Of a stretch of 64,000 nucleotides of DNA, positions 37,801 through 48,774 are shown piece after piece (positions within the stretch are counted from its first letter, which is position 1; the number at the start of each line of letters is the position of its first letter). Both the position numbers and the translations under genes were made by a program. Origin of the DNA: Echinococcus granulosus (lineage: Eukaryota; Platyhelminthes; Cestoda; Cyclophyllidea; Taeniidae); NCBI RefSeq assembly GCF_000524195.1, contig NW_020170386.1, positions 563,982 to 627,981 on the forward strand, given 5' to 3'. Under the pieces are notes generated by a model. That model searched no databases. It saw nothing but the letters and a program-made list of their open reading frames with translations, and was not told where the DNA came from.

Positions 37801-38645
37801 AACCAAACTGGCAGAAGTTTGCAGCCTACATCGAGCGTGTTCTTAGAGATGGGGGAATCCATGTCCGACGTCCAGGTGAGCTGGCGCCGACAACAGACAG
37901 GCAAGGCTGTATCTCTCCCTTCCTCATTCGCATTGGCAACAAGTTGGATCTCGGGTGAGGCAGTTTCTATGCTCCTCAGTTTACTTCTGTCTCTACTGTC
38001 CCCCTACCGTTAGTTTATTTTTGCTTATGTATAATATGATCGTGAAAAAAAAGTATTTGTTGGTCTGCGTTACCGTCAAATCATTCATATTTCTTGTTGT
38101 ATCATACGTGAAATCAACAGAGCAATGCAGTTTTTGTAAATGCTACCTAGCGTACGCCAAATTTTTATACAGCTTTATCTTACGATTCTTCAGGTTCCCT
38201 CTTGATTTCCGTTTTTAGCATTATTACTGATTCCTCTTTGAAGTCTTCCTCGATGCAACTTGATGTAGAGGTGTCCTGTATTCGTAATACCGGTATCGTC
38301 GAACTCGGCAGTCTTATCGAATCCTGCCTCATTTCTGGTTTCGGCTGGTCCAAACGAAAACTCCGTATACCACAGGGCAGTGAAACTCTTAGGTATTTTT
38401 TGTGTCTTCCATCTTTTGCCTTGGTTTTGTCAAATCGAGTATTTTAAAGTATACATGATCCGAATCAGGGCTGAAAGCCTTTAACCCCTTTTTCCTATTT
38501 CAGATGGCTTTATGCTAACGCGATGGTGGTGCGAGTGTCAAGTTGTCCTGAGGACGCAGAGAAACTCATCTGTGAAGTGATCTTCAACGAGGCCATTTGG
38601 AATCGTTTTAAGTCACAATTTGCATCGATTTTGTGCAGCAAATAA
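34817..38645 (+). CDS. GTPBP6: GTPBP6/HflX-like GTPase (5' exon missing or unassigned)
   Basis: HflX-family translational GTPase; animal GTPBP6 acts on mitochondrial ribosomes (family knowledge). Exons: 34817-34955, 35052-35200, 35249-35463, 36373-36550, 36721-36886, 36958-37211, 37770-37954, 38219-38392 and 38504-38645, all phase-consistent. The HflX N-domain includes [16 protein letters not shown] and [20 protein letters not shown]. The G domain has G1 GYTNAGKTSL (split by an intron), a TTLDVT switch segment, G3 DTIGF and G4 NKLD. The C terminus [18 protein letters not shown] matches the GTPBP6 tail, and the ORF ends at TAA 38643-38645. The intron after 37211 uses GTTAGT. The start codon was not found; codons preceding 34817 are closed by an in-frame stop. 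Confidence 0.88.
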
Positions 38646-39190
38646 CTTCCTTTTGACATCATCTACTTTCTGGAGCTGTACATTGCTTCCTGCTGTCTCA
38701 ATTTTGGTAATATATTTTGTAAAGAACGGGTACGATGATGAACCGTCCAGCAGGGAATTTTTAACGAATGCAAAAATGAAATTGGACTACTAATTTTCTG
38801 AAATTACTATCGTGTACAGTAGTTGGGAGTGCAAACACAACTTCTTACTCTTTTTTATGATTAGATTGAAACAATGGGAAATCTGGAGACAAGACATATG
38901 GTTTGGTGTCTTAAAACACCACTGCTTCGGCTTATACACACCCAGCTGTGTTATTCTAACGGAAATTGCTGTAGGCTACTGAGCGGTTGTTGGCCCATTA
39001 AATCGTGCCCGGCAGCGTAGTAGAGCCCGTTAAATGCTAGCGACAGTACTGAACACAAGGTTACAATGACACCGGCAGCTTAACACTGCTTCTGTCAGCT
39101 GATTTACCGGAGACTTTGGAATTGTTCTAACTGCGGAATATTGATTGGTGCGCAACTGGCTGGACGCATTCAGTCACATTGAGCTAAGAG
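38646..39190. other. Intergenic interval, GTPBP6-like 3' UTR to calaxin 5' region
   Basis: About 0.5 kb on the plus strand between two same-strand genes. No ORF, repeat or clear poly(A) hexamer was recognised. Confidence 0.4.
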
Positions 39191-39877
39191 ATGTCAACTG
39201 CCAAACGTGTGCAGACTTTAAACAGCAATCTCGAGAGGAATGTAGGTGTCTCTATGGTTAAGACGCGATTTTACCACAAGGCAATCGAACTGGAAAAAGA
39301 AACTAACTTTACGCGGATAGAAATAGAGGGACTGCTGCGCATATACGACAAGGTTGTTGTGAAATACCGTTCTCCCATCAATCGAACAGTGTTTAACGAC
39401 ATTCTCTTCAATTTCTTCGACTTCACCAACGAGGCCATGATGGAAAGGATTTTTCGAGCGCTGATGCAGTCCTCCACCAAAACCGTGCTCTCTCGCGAAG
39501 ACTGGATCCACGCGTTGAACATCTTCCTGCGCGGCTCCTTTATGCAGGTGACGAACTTTGCCTTCACCGTCTACGATCATCACCAGCGCGGCCACCTAAC
39601 GAAGGAAGATGTGCAGTTCTTTCTGCGTGACGTGCTTACTGCAAAGCTGCCAGAGGAGGATGCAGAGGAGCTGAAGTCCGACATGGTCGATATGGTGATA
39701 GCCCTCTTTGATAAGGACAAGGATGGAGTAATAAGTAGAAAGGACTTTGTGACCTCAGTAGTGTCGGAACCACTTCTCATAGAGGTACTTGGAGAGTGTT
39801 TACCAACGAGCAAATCCATTCTGGCTCTGGAATCTCTAATCAAACAGATTAACCGGCGGGGCCAACCATCCGAATAA
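39191..39877 (+). CDS. Calaxin/EFCAB1-like EF-hand protein
   Basis: Single-exon gene of 228 residues similar to calaxin (CLXN/EFCAB1), a calcium sensor of outer-arm dynein in motile cilia and flagella. Support: the RAL-to-WIHALNIFLRGS stretch, which matches WIHGLSLFLRGS of the family, the C-terminal LLIEVLGECLPTSKS segment, and a length close to the usual 211. Only the third EF loop (DKDKDGVISRKD, about residues 173-184) has the canonical acidic residues, with Asp at position 12. The loop around residues 126-137 (DHHQRGHLTKED) has lost the acids at positions 3 and 5, and the first hand is also degenerate. The absence of introns is unusual here and fits either a retrocopy origin or intron loss. 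It converges on the aldose epimerase gene. Confidence 0.82.
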   Translation: MSTAKRVQTLNSNLERNVGVSMVKTRFYHKAIELEKETNFTRIEIEGLLRIYDKVVVKYRSPINRTVFNDILFNFFDFTNEAMMERIFRALMQSSTKTVLSREDWIHALNIFLRGSFMQVTNFAFTVYDHHQRGHLTKEDVQFFLRDVLTAKLPEEDAEELKSDMVDMVIALFDKDKDGVISRKDFVTSVVSEPLLIEVLGECLPTSKSILALESLIKQINRRGQPSE

Positions 39878-40441
39878 TTCGTGTTCGCATTTTGTGCTAT
39901 TTTACAGCCTTGTACCGAACTGACGCCTAAATTGACTGCGTTTTGCAATAACTAACTTAAAATTAATGTTTTACAAAATGTACCGTCCTGATAAAAACAA
40001 GTAGAGCTATATAGGGTCGCTTTGGGTAAGGTGTGTTGAGAAAGAGAAAATGAACAATAACGAAGCCATCTGGAAAACGTGATGTCCTAAAGACATCTAT
40101 TAGTTCAATTTTTTAGGACGTAAATCACGAAAATTAAATTGAAATAGAACAATTTATTAGCTGGAATAAGACTTCTACCTCAGTTACGGTATTACTGATT
40201 AAACTAAGTTCTCAGAAAAATTCGTTGACTTAATTTGTGGAAAGCATAATTCTACTCTGGAACCCGCTAATTCCTGACAAAGAATAACGACCAACTGCAT
40301 TGTAGCAATGATGTGTAAGGTCGAGGTTGTGAAGCGTGAATACAATCTACGCAAACCGATATAAAACAACAGTGCAATGCCGTTGAGTAGTAAGCCTTTA
40401 TTATTTGCAGTAAAATATTCCTGGGAGAAGTTCTAACTCCA

Positions 40442-40498
40442 CTTTATTTCAATAAAAGACAACTCCTCCTTCTAAATTTACTAAAACGGGGATTTATT
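40442..40498. terminator. Convergent poly(A) signals of calaxin-like gene and aldose epimerase
   Basis: On the minus strand AATAAA occurs at 40493-40498 and 40443-40448, 81 to 136 nt past the epimerase stop. On the plus strand AATAAA occurs at 40451-40456. The block TTTATTTCAATAAA can therefore serve both converging transcripts. Confidence 0.45.
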
Positions 40499-40578
40499 GA
40501 GGCGAACAAATTAACGCTTTTTGAATGGATAAGTCAATCAACAGATGCATATCATACCACTAAGCGTGACTACTGGAG

Positions 40579-42010
40579 TCAATTTTTTTGCACCGAGAAT
40601 TCATACCGCGTCTTCTGCATGTAACACATCCCGGTTGGTGTGACGAATTGCTTGGGAAAGTTTGATCTATTGACGGCGTCTGGAAAGCCTTGCGCCTCCA
40701 AACACAGACCCGCGTGTGGCAGATAGCTGTACGTATCTTTTCCCACCGGATCGGTCTTCGGGTCTAGGTAATTCCCTGTGTAAAACTGCACTCCTAGTTG
40801 GTCAGTAAACAGCTCCAACCGACGACAGGAATTTGGCTCAACTACAATAGCTTTCGCCTCATCTGCAGGCAAATCCCTAAACACGTAGTACTCGTCAAAG
40901 CCTTGTTGTGGTGGGGGGTGAATCTTGCGGAGCCCCTCTTTCAAACACGTCAGTTGATTGAGATCTGTACCATCAACGCGACCAACTTTAACCAGTCGGC
41001 CCGTAGGAATATGTTCCGCATCGCATTCGCACATTTTGTCCGCCTGAATGCAAACCATATGGCGGTCGAGGGCGTCAGGTCCTGCGCGGTGGCCCGCCAA
41101 GTTGAAATAGGTGTGGTTTGTTAAATTAATGGGACAGATTCTATCAGTGATATTCGCAAAGTAGTCAATGCTCAGGCACACATGTTGATCCTCCTCATTC
41201 ACACTCAGACGGTAAGTTACATAGGCAGTGAGATTGCCTGGGAATCCATCTTCACCATCGACCGATGTGACTTTGAGTTTCACACTATCTTTCTTCACAT
41301 CAACAACATCCCAGAGACGAAACGTCAGCCCAGTACTGAAAGCACGGAAAATCAAACTTGCATACTCCAACTTCTAGAACTTTATAACGGTCCATTACTA
41401 TATGCTAACCTCTACTAATCGCCCATAACTTAGAACGAAATGTGTGTTTCTAGCCCCTTTCACTTATCTGTGGGTAAAAGGTAGCATTAATAACTATGAA
41501 TAATAACCGTGGCATTTTGCATAAGGAATCGGACTAGCCATCAAGTGAATGGATCAGCAGAAGTGAAAACACATCTCATGTAAGACGGACGCAAACGTAC
41601 TTTCCTCCATGAAGACAATGCTTTTTCTGTTGATTTTTAGGTAGCTTGTAAGCCGTAGATATCGAAGCGTCTAGCTCAATCGGAATGGTGAATTTGGCGT
41701 TGCTGACACGCCCAGCAACTCTACCAACAATGACGCCATGGTAGGCGGGGTTCTTCTCGTAGCCAGCGATGTCCGAGTAACCGAGAACAACGTCGGCCAC
41801 ACCCAGATTGGCCTTTCTGCGTCCGCCGGTGTCGGTGAAGCCAGGGATCCAGAGCTGCTGGATTGCAGCGCCGTAGCTGAGGATGGTCGAGTGGACTTTC
41901 GTCCACGTCTCAGCATCCGCCCCCGTTGCAAGTTTCTCGCTCAATATTGGACTTATGGTGATTCGCTTTACAGGAGCACCACGACTCGTTCTACCCCAAT
42001 CTTCCATCAT
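40579..42010 (-). CDS. GALM: Aldose 1-epimerase (galactose mutarotase)
   Basis: Interconverts alpha and beta anomers of galactose and glucose in the cytosol, feeding the Leloir pathway and glycolysis. Two exons: 41601-42010 and 40579-41335 (stop TGA at 40581-40579), joined in phase through a 265-nt intron. Features: VVLGYSDIAGYEKNPAYHG, GRVAGRVSNAKF, the LHGG motif with the first catalytic-site His, NLTNHTYFNLAGH with the acid His, and LCLEAQGFPDAVN with the catalytic-base Glu, all conserved. The start is taken at the ATG at 42010-42008; a second in-frame ATG follows at once. An acceptor-like CAG at about 42050 would allow an extra upstream coding exon, since the frame is closed by a stop just beyond. 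It is convergent with the calaxin-like gene. Confidence 0.92.
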
Positions 42011-45000
42011 TGTGATAGTTTCATCGGACACCAAGCTGCTAACTTCCTGTATGTGGTCAGCCAATCATGGGCAAAGGGCACACCGATTGGTCTGACCGTT
42101 AAGCATCGTTTACCGAGATCGTGGTTGGTAATTCGCCGTTCGTTTACAGCGGCCTACACGCACTCTAAGAGCTAAATTTCATGACTCTCGAGGCAGAAAC
42201 GGTGCAACTATTTATTTAAACTTTCCTACAAGTTGTGATGCGTCATGCAAGTATCGCAAACGAAAATTCAATAGGACATCTGGACAATTTGCGCTGCTAA
42301 TGTCATCGCAGATAAAGTAGAAAAGCACAGGCTCCAACAAGTGCTTAAAGTGCACCCCCTTAGCACCAACCTACATTTAGTATGTGAACTGGAAAATTCC
42401 GCATTTGGGAAGGATATGACTTCGGTTAGAACATGTAATCCAGAAGGGTTGACTTTGTGATAGTGGGTGCATTTCGTCTTAGTACCTGTATGGTATCTGC
42501 CCTCTTCTGTAGTGCTCGATCAGGGGAAGGGAAGTCAGAAACTTCTGCTTGGAGCACACACCAATCATGGATCGTATAGTAGTAATGGTGAAGGAATGAT
42601 CTTGCGTTTTGGTACGGACGGCTGGTGTCTAAGTCAACATTGTATCCCAGTCGTCTAGCCATGCTCGAGTTATGCGGTCTATGACGATGCAACTGTCTAC
42701 CAGGACCAAGGTCATGTCTAACCGGCACGATCGATCAGTGCACGAGCGCAAACAGTGAGGGATGAGCCGACGACCCCCACAGCTCCACTAATTCCCCCTC
42801 TTGCTATGGGTTTCTATTATGGGAATGATTTTTCATCCTAGGCTAGTTCCAAATGTTTGATTCAAGTGACGCATTGCATAAGTCCTTAATTGGCCACAAA
42901 TCACTTGAGCTTTCTCAATTCTTCAACCAAATGAAAGTATTTAAATTACTTTAGCCATCCAATTTGTGATCGTTCACCGAATCTTTGGGGACTTAATCGT
43001 GTTAGAGACCCCAAATAAGTAGTTTTCAGTGACAGACAAGCAACTTTTCGGAACTATAGTTGCAGGGTAATTGAAATGCTTTTTTGCCGACACATCTGGC
43101 AATACACAATAGACACTACACCCTGTATTTCTGCTTCAAATAAATGAAACAAAAGTAACGATAATCGAGGCAAAATCGAGGCTCGTGGCTTCGGTGTGTC
43201 CAATAGAAGCTGCTCCAGGGGTGAGGGGCAGTGAAGTCACAGCTGGTTTTGTGGTCAAAGCATCTAGCATGTATATGGACGCATCAAGTAATGCCACCAC
43301 ACTCTTAGTCGCCTCAGAAAACCACCTCCACTCTAGCCTTTCTGAGGACTTTGCATGCCTAGACATTCCACATGGCGCAGCGGCTGTTGAAGTAAACTCA
43401 CTAAATTGGAATAAAGCGGTGGCGGTCTTGAAGTAGTGGGGAAATCTAAACCTTGAATAGGAAAATTTAGTGCATCAATAGTAAGATGAATCGCCTGGGT
43501 ACTAATTGGAAGGCGAAGTAAGACGGATATTGTGGTCCGCAGATTGGCATGCCACCGTGATCCCGCCTTTATGAGGCAGCGAGCGGTACTGATACCGCCC
43601 CTCTAACCAGCCTTCGAGGGGAGGCTGCATCAGTATACTGGAAGGCTGACAAGGCCAGCCACCAGAGCAATCTGCGCATCAGATAGATAGTGAAATAACC
43701 GGTCCGTAACCTCCAATCACCTAGCCAGTGTTCCCATTTTAAGTAGAGACCCAATCCTCACTAATGGTTGGCGGGAGATTCAAGAACGAAACCTCACAAC
43801 CCAAACTCGTAAAACTATCAGGCGGGGAATTCCTTCACCGCAGTAAAAGGGAAAGTTTCACAATAGAAATACTACATAATCAGGTTAAGCGAATGACATT
43901 CATTAGTTTGAAAAGTGGTGCTGAAAAATACGCACACGCTAACAATATACGCATCTGAGTGTGTTGTAAGACATTCCCCTCAACTAAATAACTTCAAATA
44001 CACCTTTTCTGAATATTTTGAAGTTGATCAAGACTTTAGGTACCCTATTATTTCACAAGCGCACTTACATGACAGATAGCCACAAACGCTCCACCCTGCA
44101 ATGCGTGGAGAAATGTGGCTGAAAGGAATTCTCTACTCTCATCAATAGCAACGATAGTTATTAATTGGAAACTAAATTGAGCAGAATATTTGAAACCCAA
44201 GCATCGTTCTTCCCTTCCACCTCTTTAAAACCATCCGTGATGTGCGCTGATAACTCATTTCGCCATCCACAAGATGTAGATGGAAAAAAAGTGAGTGAAA
44301 ACGTAATACGAAACTTCAAAACAGACGCTTTCATTTGTCGTCTTGTAACGAAACTTTGACGATTGTGTTGAGAACACCAAGGCCTTCGTTGTTTACATTG
44401 ACTACTGTACAACCTGGGAGGGCAATTTGTGCCTGGACAAGCGAAACGCATTAGGTTGCGCATGGAAAATGAATGCGAAATTCACCCGCAAAAGTCACCA
44501 TTGGCTTTTATTCATACCTTCATTGAAATGATGCAATTAAATTTTATTGTCAAGCTTAGTAGTCTCGCAGTATAATACCATTAACGTCACTAGCATACAA
44601 TTTAATAATAAAAGAGGCACCACAAAGAGATGTTTGGACGAACGGAGATTCAACTCCTACTCCGATTCAAAGTCTAGCGTTCGACAAGCACCACTAGTAG
44701 AAGTACATTTACTTAAATTACTAAGTACAACGGTAGTTCATGCTTAAAATTTTAACGCAGCTAAGGAAACGCTCTCGCCTTAACACTGGAAATGATACAT
44801 AGCTTGACTCTCTACCGATGGTTGAATAAGAATTTCGGGGGTAAATCGACGAGACCTTAAAGGATCCACAATAATAAAAAACAACTGCAATAAAGGGCAA
44901 CACTTTAAAAATTCAATGAAAACAGTAGCAAAGGAAAGCCGCACGCAGATCATAATGGTTAATCGAAGGTCATTTTGATATGGTAATTCTTCACGTTTTC

Positions 45001-45157
45001 TTCATGATTAGTGTTCGTGGCCCTCTCGTCTCCAAACTAATGGTAAAGGACATGTATGCAACGGCAAGAAAATAAAATGAAACTTGGGATCAACTCATTG
45101 AACTCATGAACCAAGTAAAAGTCGAGTACTGATAAACAATCGTTCATGTAAACTTAC
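42011..45157. other. Intergenic or unassigned 3' region of the MRH-protein gene
   Basis: About 3.1 kb with no firmly assigned gene. The MRH-protein gene to the right runs towards it and its stop codon was not found, so terminal exons probably lie here. The best candidate is listed at 43136-43376. A compact inverted repeat CAGCCT..AGGCTG occurs near 43.6 kb. Confidence 0.4.
43136..43376 (-). CDS. Candidate terminal exon, possibly of the MRH-protein gene
   Basis: After a CTAG acceptor the minus strand is open for about 79 codons (HAKSSERLEWRWFSEATKS and onward) and ends at TGA. The composition looks coding and the tail is hydrophobic. It lies downstream of, and on the same strand as, the OS-9/erlectin-like gene. 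I recognise no domain and could not connect the phases, so it may be chance. Confidence 0.25.
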
Positions 45158-47246
45158 CGATATGACCAAAGCCAGGGTATCGTCATCCAAGGTCCTAATA
45201 GCAGCTTTAAGAATCACTGCCTGTCTCTCCTTAGCTGGGAGAAGCTTTAAGACTGACTGCAGTTTTGGTGAACTTAAAGCCTCCTGAAAGAGGTTGACAG
45301 TTTTTGTAGACTCTGCAACATTGGCGTCCTGAGGATCTTCATCAAACAAAAATTGTACTGGCACTTTGTTCGAATAGTCAGAACTCATTAACGTAGAGAC
45401 ATACATCTGAAGATAGATAATTTTGACGGCATTTCCTAAATGTACGAAGAACAACTAGACAGTAAGTTTGCATTAAAGCCATGTCTCACCTAGTATACCA
45501 CTTTAAAAACTTGTTAAACATCAAATAAGAATCAAATGCTGTAGTAATTAGTCAGAAAACGAGTTTGGAGCAATTTAATTGGTAGAAAGTTGATAAAATG
45601 GAAGTAAGAAGTAATGAACGGACTTGAAAGCAAAATGGTTGAATTGAGGATGTTGAGAATTGCTCTTTCAGCAGCTAACTGAGAGGACTGATAAAAATCG
45701 TAGAATTCCGGATTTCCAGAAAATGGCCCATATAGCCTCCGAGGATGACGATGCTCTATGGCTAAGCGCACCTCAACGAGGCCTCTAGTGGCTAAAAAGA
45801 CAAATTGCATTTAAAATGAAAGTTACCGTTGCTTACATGTTAATTGCACAAGATTACGAAGAAGATTCAGAAAACCATTCAGCATCGCCATCGTCTTGGG
45901 TCGCTGTCCCGCTCCAAGTGAGTTCTCAAAGGAACTTCTCATACGCTGTGCCAGTTAATGGAGGTAAGTATGGAATTCAAGATTTATTAATCAAACGATC
46001 TGGAACTTACATCCAACAAGAGACGGGCAATTTCAAGGGTTTGGTTATGGGATCTCAATTTATTTGCAGAGACTGAATCTAAAAAAGAGGTTTTAAAAAT
46101 TTGCCCCAAATAGCAATAAGTGCACAAAAGTTCGGTCTTGGCTTAGTAACCTAATTTGCATTTTCACTTAAGATGCGATTTATTACATAATAATATAAGG
46201 ACAATGTTTTATAAGTACGAACACAATGGATTTAAATAAAATCCGGAGTATGGTACCTTCTACCCCAAAGTTCCGACTCTCTGATTCATGAGATATCTTG
46301 AAACTCAGAATATTTTTCAACAACTGAACCAAGGAATCTAAAATCAAATGGATAAAAAAATGACACCGAACCAGAGTTCAGTTCCCCAAAGTTTGTCACA
46401 ATGGGCTCCGGCTGTAGAAGCGTCATATCGAACAAGGCATTATTTATCGGATCAAAATTGTTTTCGACCATTTTGAGAAAATTGATGCACTGCTTTCGGA
46501 GTTTCCTGGCTGCGTGCAAATGCTCCATTTCCAAACGTTTCTACGATGAAAATGTTTACAATTAGGGGTAACCCAAATGCTGCAGTTCCAGATTTTTGGG
46601 TAACGGTATGTATTCCAAGATCTTATTGGTGTCCAATATAAGTTATCAAGACTTTGACTCACACGATATGTTCTACGGGCATACAACACTCGCTCCTGTA
46701 CCAAACGACGGCGAACATATAACAGCGGCAGCATACTTCGAAAGGACCTTTCCTCTTCTAATTGCTTGTGCTCCAATACTTTTTGCTTTTGAGCTAAAGT
46801 GTAATAAAAACGGCAAATTTACCTCCCACGAATCTAAGGTAGGATTCATCTGACAAAGAGGGAGAGCAGACAATGTCACTTGGCTTCAGTTCCTGCCGTG
46901 GAGTCAGGGCAGGGATAATGCATAAGTCGGCTGAAGCAACACGCACAATATAACTGCACGTGGCCACTTCTGAGACTTCAATAATTGCAGGTGTCGGAGT
47001 ATAATATTGACAGAAAAATTGGACTTCTGTACTTCGAGGCCTCCCAGTAACGTCACAAGTGGATCCTTGGTCGTAAAATTGGCTGTGATATCTATTACGA
47101 ACTTGTAGATCCTAGGAAATAACACTGTTTTGGTACACCTACAGACTTTTCAGCCTGACCCCAGTCAAAATCCTTCGCGAAAGATCCTAGGGAAGTGGAA
47201 GTCAAGACAACATCCTTGTCTTTGTGATACTGAAGTATCTCCCTTC
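45158..47246 (-). CDS. OS-9/erlectin-type MRH-domain lectin (incomplete at both ends)
   Basis: ER-lumenal lectin with a mannose-6-phosphate-receptor-homology domain; OS-9 and erlectin deliver misfolded glycoproteins to the HRD1-SEL1L complex for ERAD. Exons: 47143-47246, 46823-47111, 46663-46793, 46367-46540, 45837-45945, 45624-45791 and 45158-45406; all joins are in phase except the last. A YHKDKD..LGS pre-MRH segment leads to the MRH domain: YDQGSTCDVTGRPR, STEVQFFC, EVATCSYIVRV and LCIIPAL. The Gln, Arg, Glu and Tyr of the usual sugar-binding set are present. A charged, coiled-coil-like stretch (KQKVLEHKQLEEERSFRSM) and a long region without known domains follow. The signal peptide exon and the stop were not found. 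The introns at 46794-46822 and 47112-47142 are only 29 and 31 nt. The 3' exons could belong to another gene. Confidence 0.72.
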
Positions 47247-48149
47247 CTATACATAGCTCATAAGTCCACCAACCAGCAAACTACCAACGTAAAAGAGAAA
47301 AAACCGCATCTCACCCAATTAAGGCAGCTAGATGTATTCCATGAGGCAAAAACAGTTTGAATGTCATCTGAGGTATTTCTGAGAACTAGACTTGGATACT
47401 TGTTCTGTTTTGTAATATTTGGTACAATGCAACTGAACTGTTGACCGGTTACGGATACAACTTCAAAGTGATTTCCTTGAACCTACAACTATGATGCAAG
47501 GAAAAATAATTAAGTGACTTCAGATAATTTGACGAATTCCCTCCTTATTTTGATATTGTAAATGGGCAAGTCGTTATCCGTCGAAACAAGCCCACATATG
47601 TAAATAAAGATGAACACCATAAACATGAAGAACCCCATCACGAACAAGCGTAACGCATCGCTGACTCCAGCAACGGATGAGCCGGCCGACCTTAAACTTA
47701 GGACAGCATAACTGCCGTGTCATATGAAATTTGATGCATGAATAAAAATTGATGGGACTAAACAAAATGTTTTGCGAATTAAAAAAAAACGAATAAGTTT
47801 TTTTAAATCAACGCTCTCGACACAGCTTTAATATCACTTTAAAAACAGGAATGAGCCAACTTTAACCCAGAAAAAGAAGACAAAGATAAATGAACTGCAA
47901 CTACCTAACAAGTGCTTGAGGATCTCTTCTTTTTGAAATCGACAGCATTGTATGCAAAGGATCAAATGCATTTGAAGCAATAATTTAGCGAATCTGTGTT
48001 ATGTAATGGGAGAAACTGAAATAATCACTCTCCGATGTAATTTTCCTAAGCAAAAAGCTGAATGCGCAAAAGCATGGCAAAATTTGATATGTGTTTAAAT
48101 ACCTTATACTGAGTACACCGACTATAAAGCCTGAGCTTGTGACTTGGTG
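47247..48149. promoter_or_regulatory. Interval between divergent MRH-protein and LAMTOR5 genes
   Basis: About 0.9 kb between two genes that point away from each other. It should contain the missing signal-peptide exon of the MRH-protein gene and the LAMTOR5 promoter. I could not identify either by eye. Confidence 0.3.
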
Positions 48150-48774
48150 ATGGAAGAGGAGCTGAGGAAGCAGTTGGAGTTATCGTAGGTTCTGCATAAG
48201 CACTTCACTACTTAGCAACCCTGCCATTCTGCCACTCTCCGGGGCTCGGGTAGAGTGCAGTACTTGTATTGTCTGCACTGAAGCGCCTTATGGTATCAAT
48301 GCGCCTCCTACAACAAAGCCTTGAATACTTCTACTATCCCATTACCATTGTCCTTAGTCTCTGGCTGGTTAATTATTACCTTTTAGCTCACTTGATATAA
48401 ACAGTAGCATCCTAGCCAATTTCGGTTGCACTCAAGTCATGTCCGCGTCATAAATTCACATTTTATAAATAATGACTTTGTGCTGCTTTTATAGTTTGGC
48501 TCAAGAAAGAGACGCGGCCCTACAATGTTTCGACGCCACTGGTCTTCCTCTCCTAACAGTAGGCAAGTGCCCTCTCCAAGCGTCAAATGTTTTATCCTCA
48601 ATCTACAGACATGCACTACTGGTTACTGACTCTGAGGGAGAAAAACCACCACTGGTTATTTTTGAAAGAGAAAAGAGGTTTGCTGTCTCTTCTTACTGTA
48701 AAGTTTTTAGCCGGGTCTTGATGGCTCAATCTGGAGGTTACATAACTACCGTCTACAGGACCAATCCTACTTAG
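48150..48774 (+). CDS. LAMTOR5: Ragulator complex subunit LAMTOR5 (HBXIP)
   Basis: Roadblock-fold subunit of the lysosomal Ragulator complex, which anchors Rag GTPases for TORC1 activation by amino acids. Exons: 48150-48184, 48495-48677 and 48711-48774. The protein is about 93 residues, like the human short form of 91. MEEELRKQLELS aligns with MEATLEQHLEDT, and the C terminus VLMAQSGGYITTVYR aligns with IMIQKHDGITVAVH. The second intron is 33 nt, a multiple of three, and has no stop in frame, so an unspliced mRNA would code for 11 extra residues. The first ATG is used because it gives the family N terminus directly. It is divergent from the MRH-lectin gene. Confidence 0.83.

Noticed and set aside
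42426..42728. Minus-strand ORF of 100 codons that might be a retroelement remnant
   Set aside because: No reverse transcriptase, integrase or gag motif could be recognised.
47130..47360. Plus-strand ORF opposite the MRH-protein exon
   Set aside because: Antisense shadow of the exon at 47143-47246.
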